From an uncultured bacterium (GTDB taxonomy: Bacteria > Bacillota > Clostridia > Lachnospirales > Lachnospiraceae): a DNA stretch of 13,856 nt. A program made the translations under genes and the position numbers. The notes beneath the pieces were generated by a model. The model saw only the letters and a program-made list of their open reading frames with translations, searched no databases and was not told the origin of the DNA. This document shows, piece by piece, positions 5,485 to 11,625 of this stretch (positions within the stretch are counted from its first letter, which is position 1; every line of letters begins with the position of its first letter). The stretch spans positions 1 to 13,856 of the forward strand of contig CAMNLO010000010.1 in assembly GCA_946543095.1 (NCBI GenBank). Reading direction: 5' to 3'.

Positions 5485-8421
5485 ATGTGGAATCAGCTGC
5501 TGCGTAAAAAAAGCATTTTCATTCTTACTCTTGTTTTTGGGATCAGTCTTGGGCTTCTTTATCTGTCCAGAAATTATCTTTCCCTAAATCCCTTCACGGA
5601 GCTTGCCTATGACGGGACCGTGTATGCTGCCAATGACGAAGCCGGGGACACCCTGGTGGTGGATGTGGCCGGATTAAGGCTGTTAAAGGTCTCCTCTTCC
5701 GGAGAGCTTAAGTGGATGCGGGACAACTCCACCGGTGCCTTTGACACCATCGTCCGGGCCATTCCCATCGGCGAGAGCATCTATCTTCAGAATGTGATCA
5801 ATGATGAAGGGATCCGCCTGGCGGGTGAAAGCGTCATCGAGCTGGACAGCAAAGGAAAGATGAAGGGCACCATCGCCAAATACATGTATTCCGAGCGCAC
5901 GCTGCAGCCCCATATCATCGGTCTGTTTCCCGCGGAAAACGGCATCGGTTATCTGTATAAGCTGGAGGACAAATTCAAGCTGGTGCGCCCCGGGGTGGGG
6001 GAGGAGACCTTCCCCCTGGAGGAGGCCGGCGTTTTCATGCGCAGCGGTGCCTACGATCCGGAGACCGGAAGCATCTATTATTGTACCTATGACGGCAAGA
6101 TCAAAAAATACGTGGACGGAACGGAAGACGAGGTGCTCTATTCCTCCACCTCCTCCACCGAGAGAAGCGTGCCCAGCGAGGTGTACTATAAGGACGGCAT
6201 CCTGTATTTTACCGACCTCTGGTACAGGGATGTGGTGGCCATCCGCACAGACACCGGTGAGATCGAACGCTATGCGGAGGATATCCCGTTCCTGGATAAG
6301 GAGATCTCCTACAGCGTAAACGCCACCAACGGACTTCTGGCCATCACCAGCTATTCCGTAAAGCGGCCGGCGGAGGGGTATTCCTATGACTATGAAACCT
6401 CCTGCCGTTTGTCTGCCGCTCATATTGTGAAGGGGATCGTTGCAAAGCTGCTTCTGGCGATCGTGGTGCTCAGCGCCAGCTTTCTTCTGGTTCTGCTTGT
6501 GGTCTGGCTCTTTACCCAGGGCAGCCCTTATGCGAGACTGATCTTTGAAGTGGTGACGGGTTCCGCCTTTATTGCCGGCCTCATTGTGGCCGTTTTGATC
6601 CCCCAGTTCCAGAGCCGGCTGACGGAAGCCTTTTTCGAGAGGGCAGAACTGGCCAGCACCGTGGTGACATCTCAGCTTCCCAAGTACGCCTTCCAGCGCT
6701 TAAGAGACGCGGACGACTTTATGGACACGGATTATCAGGAGGTGAAGAAGATCTGCACCGGCGTGTTCTTTAACGAATCCGACAGCATGAAGGATCTTTA
6801 TTGCTGCCTGTATCAGATCGTGGACGGCGTGCTGGTGATGACCTACAGCCTAAAGGACAGCATCGGCGCCAACTATCCCTATGACTGGCCCATGGAGGGC
6901 TCCCTGGAAGAGGAGATCCTGGCCACGAAGGTGGGGACCAAATATCAGAGCAATAACAGCGAAGGGGAATACCTCTTTACCTACGATCCCATTCTGGACA
7001 GCAATGGCGATGCCGTGGGCCTGATCGAGGTAGGAAAGGACATGCAGAGCCACCGGGAGGAGATCCGGCACATGATCGTGGACGCCTTCGTCAATGTGCT
7101 GGCCACCACCGTGGTGTTAATACTGGTGATCATCGAGATCATCTACTTTGTCAAGGGGTGCAACGAATACCGGGATGAGGAGTGCGAGCCGGGGAAGGAA
7201 AATGCCAAAATGCTTCCCGCCGAGATCACCCGCATGGTCAGCTTTCTGGTGTTTTTCCTGACCAATCTGGCCACGGCGTTTCTGCCGATCTACGCCATGA
7301 ATATCTCCGAATCCGTAAGCGGCTTACCGCCGGAGGTCATGGCCGCCATCCCCATCTCCGCCGAGGTCATCACAGGCGCTGTCTTCTCCGTTCTGGGCGT
7401 GTCCCTGGTGGATAAGCTGGGAGAGAAGCGGGCCGTGTTTTTCAGCTCCATTCTCTTTACCCTGGGCTTTGTCTTAAGGGTTTTCCCCAGCATCTGGATG
7501 CTGATTTTGGGAAATGCGGTGCTGGGCATCGGCTGGGGTGTCATTCTGCTCTGCGCCACCACAAGGATCGCGGACCTGCCGGATGAAAAGAAGGATGACG
7601 GCTTCTCCCAGTACAATGTGGCAGCGTTAAACGGCGTGAACTGCGGCGTCGTCTTCGGCGGCTTTTTGATCAAATGGGTCAATTACCAGGCGGTCTTTAT
7701 CATTTCCGCGGTGTTAAGCCTTGCCATGCTTTTCATCACGGGCAGGTACTTTACCCGCACACAGCAGGAAAAAACAGAGGAGAAGGAGGAGAAGAAGAGC
7801 GGGTTATTCCGGACGCTTGCCTTCTTCATGAATCCTCAGGTGATCACCCTTATGATGATGATCGTGGCTCCCATCATGATCTGCTACTATTTCCTGAATT
7901 ATCTCTATCCCATCATGGGCACGGATTACGGCCTGACGGAAACCTACATCGGTTATTCCTATCTTCTGAACGGGCTCTGCGTCATGGCCTTCGGCGGAGT
8001 TCTGACCAATTTCTTTACCCGGACAAAGAAGAAGAGAGAGGGCCTGGTTCTGGCATCGCTCCTCTATGCCGCCGCCTTCTATCTGGTGGTCCGCCTGCAC
8101 AACATTCCCGCGCTGTTCATCGCCCTTGCCCTGCTGGGCATTTCCGACAGCTTCGGGCTTCCGCTGCAGTCGGGTTTTTATACGGATCTGAATGTGGTAC
8201 AGCGCTATGGCTACACGAAAGCGCTGGGGATCTATAATCTTGTGGTCAATGTGGCGCAGTCCATCGGACCCTTTGTATTCAGCTACGTTCTGATCGCCGG
8301 AATGAGCAGCGGCCTGACCATCGTATTGATCGTGCTGTCTGTCCTTGCGGTGCTCTTCTGGGCCTTCGGGAATGCAATGGACCGGATCAGCGCCGCTCAA
8401 AATCAGAAACAGGAGGGATAA
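5485..8421 (+). CDS. Fused beta-propeller-like/Cache-like sensor and MFS transporter
   Basis: The 978-residue membrane protein has three modules. A membrane segment at about 10-28 leads to an external domain (35-308) of short beta strands with repeated YY-x-x-G, DG-x-I and TG-x-I turns, like a beta-propeller. Segments at 317-343 and 352-373 frame a short loop. A second external domain (374-530) ends in YDPILDSNGDAVGLIEVGKD (500-519), typical of Cache sensor domains. A segment at 533-556 returns to the cytoplasm. A charged linker joins residues 580-963, a full MFS transporter with about 12 segments and a motif-A-like loop at 638-650 (G-x(4)-D-K-L-G-E-K-R). The predicted topology is self-consistent at about 16 segments. 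Ligand and cargo are unknown. GAGGA lies before the ATG. The stop abuts the phosphatase start, so the two are probably coupled partners in signalling. Confidence 0.8.
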   Translation: MWNQLLRKKSIFILTLVFGISLGLLYLSRNYLSLNPFTELAYDGTVYAANDEAGDTLVVDVAGLRLLKVSSSGELKWMRDNSTGAFDTIVRAIPIGESIYLQNVINDEGIRLAGESVIELDSKGKMKGTIAKYMYSERTLQPHIIGLFPAENGIGYLYKLEDKFKLVRPGVGEETFPLEEAGVFMRSGAYDPETGSIYYCTYDGKIKKYVDGTEDEVLYSSTSSTERSVPSEVYYKDGILYFTDLWYRDVVAIRTDTGEIERYAEDIPFLDKEISYSVNATNGLLAITSYSVKRPAEGYSYDYETSCRLSAAHIVKGIVAKLLLAIVVLSASFLLVLLVVWLFTQGSPYARLIFEVVTGSAFIAGLIVAVLIPQFQSRLTEAFFERAELASTVVTSQLPKYAFQRLRDADDFMDTDYQEVKKICTGVFFNESDSMKDLYCCLYQIVDGVLVMTYSLKDSIGANYPYDWPMEGSLEEEILATKVGTKYQSNNSEGEYLFTYDPILDSNGDAVGLIEVGKDMQSHREEIRHMIVDAFVNVLATTVVLILVIIEIIYFVKGCNEYRDEECEPGKENAKMLPAEITRMVSFLVFFLTNLATAFLPIYAMNISESVSGLPPEVMAAIPISAEVITGAVFSVLGVSLVDKLGEKRAVFFSSILFTLGFVLRVFPSIWMLILGNAVLGIGWGVILLCATTRIADLPDEKKDDGFSQYNVAALNGVNCGVVFGGFLIKWVNYQAVFIISAVLSLAMLFITGRYFTRTQQEKTEEKEEKKSGLFRTLAFFMNPQVITLMMMIVAPIMICYYFLNYLYPIMGTDYGLTETYIGYSYLLNGLCVMAFGGVLTNFFTRTKKKREGLVLASLLYAAAFYLVVRLHNIPALFIALALLGISDSFGLPLQSGFYTDLNVVQRYGYTKALGIYNLVVNVAQSIGPFVFSYVLIAGMSSGLTIVLIVLSVLAVLFWAFGNAMDRISAAQNQKQEG

Positions 8422-10083
8422 ATGAAAAAAATCGGATTGGATCTGAAACTCTGCGGGCTGATCTTCGCATCCATGCTGATCCTGTCGGTGATCCTGTCGG
8501 TGTTCAGCATCATGGAGCACGGCAACAAGGTCAACGAATTCTATTGGGATGACACGGCAAAGCTCGCGCTTACATTGTCCCATCAGGCAGACGGGGATTT
8601 CATCCGCACCTTACGGGAAGTCATCGATGAGCCGGAATTCCAGGCTGCCAGGGAAAAGGCCCTTGCTTCCGACGACTGGACCCCCGTGGAGGATTTTCTG
8701 GAGAGCAAAGGACTGCTTGAGGACTATCGCCGGATCACCGCCGTCTATCAGGAATTCCTGGAGGATATGAATGTCAAATATCTCTACATTCAATCCATAG
8801 AAGGCCCCATCAGCATCTATCTTGTGTCCGCCACCTCAGGGATATCGGCCCTGGGCCTGGTAGAGGACAATGCGGACGAATTCGCGGCCTACACCACCAA
8901 TGTCCACATCGATCCCGATGTTTCCAATGTGGATAACGACTGGGTCTGCTCCGCCTATGAACCCATCTACGATTCCAAAGGGGATGCGGTGTCCACGGTG
9001 GGGGTGGATATCGATATGAACAAGGTCATGGCCGACTGGGCCCAGTTCCGGAACCGGATGATCCTCTACAGTGTGGTGATCACGCTGCTTGCCGTGATCA
9101 TCGGCATTATCCTGGTCAGACACATCGCCATACACCCCATTGAAAAGCTGACGGAGGGGACCAAGGCCTTTACGGATGAAGAGACCGGCTACCGTCCGGA
9201 GGCCGTCATCTCCATGAACATCCACAGCGGGGATGAGCTCGAGGTGCTCTATAACGAGACCAGGATCATGCAGCAGAAGATCCTGGACTATGTGGAGAAT
9301 ATCACGAAGATCACTGCGGAGAAGGAGCGGATCGGTGCCGAGCTGAACGTGGCCACCCAGATCCAGGCCTCCATGCTTCCCCGGATCTTCCCCGCCTTCC
9401 CCGAAATGGAGGAATTCGACCTCTTCGCCAGCATGGATCCCGCCAAGGAGGTGGGCGGCGACTTCTACGACTTCTTCCTTATCGATGATCATCATCTGGC
9501 CCTAGTCATGGCGGATGTGTCCGGTAAGGGCGTTCCCGCGGCCCTTTTCATGGCCATCTCCAAGACCCTGATCAAGGACAGAGCCGCAGAAAGCCTGGAT
9601 CCCGCAGATATCCTGGCCAATGCCAATAATCAGCTCTCCGAGGAAAATGACGAGGGATTGTTCGTTACGGTGTGGCTGGGCATTCTGGATCTCACCAACG
9701 GGACGCTGTGTTTCTCCGACGCCGGACACGAGTATCCGGTGCTGGTCCACGGAAACGGGGAGATCGAGCTGGTGAAGGCTGCAAAGAAGAAGCCTCCCGT
9801 GGCCACCATGGAGGGCATCCCTTACGCCACCAACACCATCAGCCTGGTGCCGGGAGACCTGCTGTTCCTCTACACCGACGGCGTTCCCGAGGCCACCAAT
9901 GCGTCCGACGAGCTCTATGGCATGGAGCGGCTGGAGAGCTGCATGAAGAAAAACTACAAGCTGGAAGTTACGGAGCTTCTGCCTGCGGTCCGAAGGGATG
10001 TGGATGCCTTCGTGGGAAGTGCGCCTCAGTTTGATGACCTGACCATGCTGGCGGTCAGGATCAACAAATTCGCTGAAAGCTGA
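8422..10083 (+). CDS. Membrane Cache-HAMP-SpoIIE (RsbU-like) serine phosphatase
   Basis: The 553-residue protein is a membrane-bound PP2C-type phosphatase that would dephosphorylate an anti-sigma antagonist in a partner-switching pathway. A first membrane segment at 10-30 is followed by an external sensor (about 35-205) ending in YEPIYDSKGDAV (179-190), a Cache-type motif. A second segment is at 213-233. Then come a HAMP-like stretch with H-P-I at 238-240, a helical linker at 285-315, and the SpoIIE catalytic domain at about 318-550. Metal-binding acidic residues are visible: D347 in VGGDFYD, D365 in MADVSGKG, D433 in DAGHEYP, D486 in YTDG, and D538-D539 in QFDDLTM. The domain therefore looks active. 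The start is a TAAATG junction with the preceding gene, with AGGAGG at 8411-8416. The RsbW-like gene follows after 11 bases. Confidence 0.92.
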   Translation: MKKIGLDLKLCGLIFASMLILSVILSVFSIMEHGNKVNEFYWDDTAKLALTLSHQADGDFIRTLREVIDEPEFQAAREKALASDDWTPVEDFLESKGLLEDYRRITAVYQEFLEDMNVKYLYIQSIEGPISIYLVSATSGISALGLVEDNADEFAAYTTNVHIDPDVSNVDNDWVCSAYEPIYDSKGDAVSTVGVDIDMNKVMADWAQFRNRMILYSVVITLLAVIIGIILVRHIAIHPIEKLTEGTKAFTDEETGYRPEAVISMNIHSGDELEVLYNETRIMQQKILDYVENITKITAEKERIGAELNVATQIQASMLPRIFPAFPEMEEFDLFASMDPAKEVGGDFYDFFLIDDHHLALVMADVSGKGVPAALFMAISKTLIKDRAAESLDPADILANANNQLSEENDEGLFVTVWLGILDLTNGTLCFSDAGHEYPVLVHGNGEIELVKAAKKKPPVATMEGIPYATNTISLVPGDLLFLYTDGVPEATNASDELYGMERLESCMKKNYKLEVTELLPAVRRDVDAFVGSAPQFDDLTMLAVRINKFAES

Positions 10084-10094
10084 TTGGAGAGAGT

Positions 10095-10592
10095 ATGGAA
10101 AAAAATCTGACCATTGAAGCAGAGTTGGACAAACTGGATTCTGTCCTGGCAGTTGTCGATGAAGTGCTGGAGGCGGCGGACTGCTTCCCCAAAACCCAGA
10201 TCCAGCTGGACATCGCCGTGGAGGAGATCTTCGTAAACATCGCCCACTACGCCTATGAGGGAAAGCAGGGGAATGCGGAGATCGAAATTCAGACAGGGGA
10301 TGCGAAGGAGGTGTTAACCGGATGGGTCACTGAAGGAGCGCATTTCTATGCCCATAAGGGAGACCCGACCGAGATAGTCAACTCGTTGACCGGATCGGTT
10401 TTCGTTATACGCTTCAAGGACTCCGGACTCGCCTTCGACCCGCTTTCCAAGCCGGATCCCGACATTACCCTTCCTGCCGAGGAGCGGGAGGTCGGCGGCC
10501 TTGGGATCTATATGGTGAAAAAGAGCATGGATGCTGTGAAGTATGAAAGGAAGGATGACAAAAACATCTTCACTCTGGTAAAAAGTATCTGA
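10095..10592 (+). CDS. RsbW-like anti-sigma factor/serine kinase ATPase with a 24-residue insert
   Basis: The 165-residue GHKL ATPase belongs to the RsbW/SpoIIAB type, which phosphorylates a STAS-domain antagonist and binds a sigma factor or other target. The N box is E43-E44-x-x-x-N48 with HYAY at 51-54. The G1 box is KDSGLAFDPL (108-117). SKPDPDITLPAEER (118-131) acts as the ATP lid, and the G2 box is VGGLGIYMVKKSMD (133-146). All residues needed for ATP and magnesium are present. Family members are usually about 130-145 residues (from memory). The excess lies between two strands, at residues 77-100, and is bounded by LTG at 74-76 and LTG at 98-100. GGAGAG precedes the ATG 11 bases after the phosphatase stop, so the two are surely co-expressed. 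Neither its STAS substrate nor a sigma factor is in the window. Confidence 0.9.
   Translation: MEKNLTIEAELDKLDSVLAVVDEVLEAADCFPKTQIQLDIAVEEIFVNIAHYAYEGKQGNAEIEIQTGDAKEVLTGWVTEGAHFYAHKGDPTEIVNSLTGSVFVIRFKDSGLAFDPLSKPDPDITLPAEEREVGGLGIYMVKKSMDAVKYERKDDKNIFTLVKSI
10313..10395 (+). repeat. Near-identical 11-base direct repeats bounding an in-frame insert
   Basis: GTTAACCGGAT at 10313-10323 and GTTGACCGGAT at 10385-10395 differ by one base and lie 72 bases apart, exactly 24 codons. They fall in the same reading frame of the RsbW-like gene, both giving LTG. The copies sit at the ends of the segment that makes this protein longer than its relatives. Origin by slippage, by insertion of a small element with duplicated target, or by chance are all possible. 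Confidence 0.55.
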
Positions 10593-10712
10593 AGTTCCTT
10601 CAAACAGCGGACTGCCTGCAGGAGAGACAGCATGGGCGTGGATTTTCAGCGGCCGCCTCGTATATCCTGATGAGGACAGTTGGTCTATGCTTGTATATGT
10701 AAGGAGACAGCT
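10593..10712 (+). promoter_or_regulatory. 120-base leader before the double-glycine peptide gene
   Basis: No gene fits here. It holds the palindromes CCTGCAGG and GCGGCCGC, a small TCCT-GATG-AGGA hairpin, two GTATAT steps and, at 10701-10706, AAGGAG. That ribosome site is spaced 6 bases from the ATG at 10713 and decides the peptide start. No strong terminator or clear promoter is visible, so the peptide gene may be read from the upstream transcript, or from a weak promoter inside this gap. Confidence 0.35.
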
Positions 10713-10958
10713 ATGGGAAAAAAAGAACTGAATCTGGCACAACTGGACAGGGTAAACGGCGGCAGCGCCATCGATGAAGAGGATCGTCCGGCCGCAAACC
10801 AGAATAACACCCCCCGGAAGGTCAGGTGCAACAGCGCAAAGTGCCACGGGGAACTGCGGGAAGTAGTAGCGAATTCCGGTGGAAGGCTTGTCTGCAAAAC
10901 CTGCGGAACGCCCATCGACGAATTCCAGCATTCTGCCGGGTTTCTGCCGGGACTATAA
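10713..10958 (+). CDS. Small double-glycine-leader peptide with zinc-ribbon-like core
   Basis: The 81-residue protein begins with a classic double-glycine export leader. Relative to cleavage after G17, it has Leu at -12 (L6), Leu at -7 (L11), Val at -4 (V14) and Gly-Gly at -2/-1. This matches the consensus for class II bacteriocins and NHLM-type cargo. The 64-residue remainder has an acidic, Asn-rich start. Its four cysteines are C39-x4-C44 and C61-x2-C64, with TCG at 63-65, spaced like a zinc ribbon; H45 and H73 are also present. No lanthionine or radical-SAM maturation gene is seen nearby. AAGGAG at 10701-10706 supports the ATG at 10713; upstream in-frame TTG and GTG codons have no ribosome site. 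It lies between the two RsbW-like genes, with a peptide exporter on the opposite strand downstream. It could be a secreted effector or signal, or an exporter-linked regulatory protein. I do not recognise a named family. Confidence 0.75.
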   Translation: MGKKELNLAQLDRVNGGSAIDEEDRPAANQNNTPRKVRCNSAKCHGELREVVANSGGRLVCKTCGTPIDEFQHSAGFLPGL

Positions 10959-10982
10959 TATCATTCAACAGAAAGGCACACT

Positions 10983-11615
10983 ATGAACACAAAAGAGATC
11001 ACTGTCAGAAACGATGAGGAAAGCGTCCGGGAGGTGCTTGCCCTGGCGGATCAGTTCGCCGAGGATGCGAAGCTTACGGGCCGCTCAAAGCTCCATGTGA
11101 CCCTGCTGGCGGAAGAAGCCATCAGCATGATCACTGCCATCACCGGGGATTTTGAAGGAAAATTCCATATCGAGGGCGATGAGAAGGGCTGCAGGCTGCA
11201 TCTGGATTCCAAAACGGAAATGGACGCGGACAAGCGCAGAGAGCTGCTGAAGGTTTCCTCCAGCGGAAAGAATGCCGCAGTCAAGGGCATCATGGGGAAG
11301 ATCCGTGAGCTGTTTGAGACAGGCATGGAGGACTACAAGGAAGTGGCGGCCCTCCAGTCCGATTACGGCATAGGCACCATCGGCTACGGGGAAATGGGTC
11401 TGGACAGCTCCTATGCCGTGACCCAGGCCTCCCTCGTCTGGTCCCTTTCCCGCTACCGGGACAATGTGGAATCCAACATGGACTCCCAGGAATCCGCGCA
11501 GGAAGCCTGGGATGAGCTGGAGAAATCCATTGTGGCGAATATCGCTTCGGATGTGAAGGTGGGCATCATGAAGGGAAAGGTTTCCCTGGTCATCGAGCTG
11601 CTTTATAAAAAATAA
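10983..11615 (+). CDS. Hypothetical protein, probable degenerate RsbW-like ATPase fold
   Basis: The 210-residue soluble protein has no clear named family. Its first 75 residues line up by eye with the start of the RsbW-like protein two genes upstream: VLALADQFAEDA here against VLAVVDEVLEAA there, and LAEEAISMI (42-50) against AVEEIFVNI (41-49). The two glutamates of the N box are kept, but the magnesium-binding asparagine is replaced by Met49. No DxGxG box is visible; SSSGKNAAVKGIMGKI (92-107) may be what remains of the ATP-lid region. Residues 115-210 have no recognisable motif and are mixed alpha and beta. It may bind the same partners without kinase activity. GAAAGG precedes the ATG, 25 bases after the peptide gene. 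It ends five bases from the convergent exporter gene. Confidence 0.65.
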   Translation: MNTKEITVRNDEESVREVLALADQFAEDAKLTGRSKLHVTLLAEEAISMITAITGDFEGKFHIEGDEKGCRLHLDSKTEMDADKRRELLKVSSSGKNAAVKGIMGKIRELFETGMEDYKEVAALQSDYGIGTIGYGEMGLDSSYAVTQASLVWSLSRYRDNVESNMDSQESAQEAWDELEKSIVANIASDVKVGIMKGKVSLVIELLYKK

Positions 11616-11625
11616 TGTGATTATT
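11602..11625 (-). terminator. Weak AT-rich hairpin with T-run at the convergent junction
   Basis: AATAAT at 11611-11616, loop GTG and ATTATT at 11620-11625 form a perfect six-pair stem. Read on the - strand it is followed by six T residues, as expected after the exporter gene. The stem holds only A-T pairs and overlaps both stop codons, so its strength is doubtful. I see no other terminator between the converging genes. Confidence 0.3.

Noticed and set aside
5683..6423. 246-codon open frame on the - strand inside the sensor-MFS gene
   Set aside because: It lies antisense to a well-supported domain, has low-complexity Gly/His/Asp-rich content and shows no convincing ribosome site. It is a shadow frame.
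7804..8583. 259-codon - strand frame across the MFS-phosphatase junction
   Set aside because: Its translation is His/Gln/Asp-rich, as expected from the complement of membrane-protein codons, and it crosses two well-supported genes.
10671..10695. CTGATGAGGAC resembling the core of a hammerhead ribozyme
   Set aside because: A weak GAC/GTC stem can follow, but the required GAAA core after it is missing (the bases are TATG) and no flanking stems form.
10680..10712. Upstream TTG or GTG start for the double-glycine peptide
   Set aside because: It would add 11 residues that break the leader pattern, and no ribosome site precedes it; AAGGAG fits the ATG at 10713.
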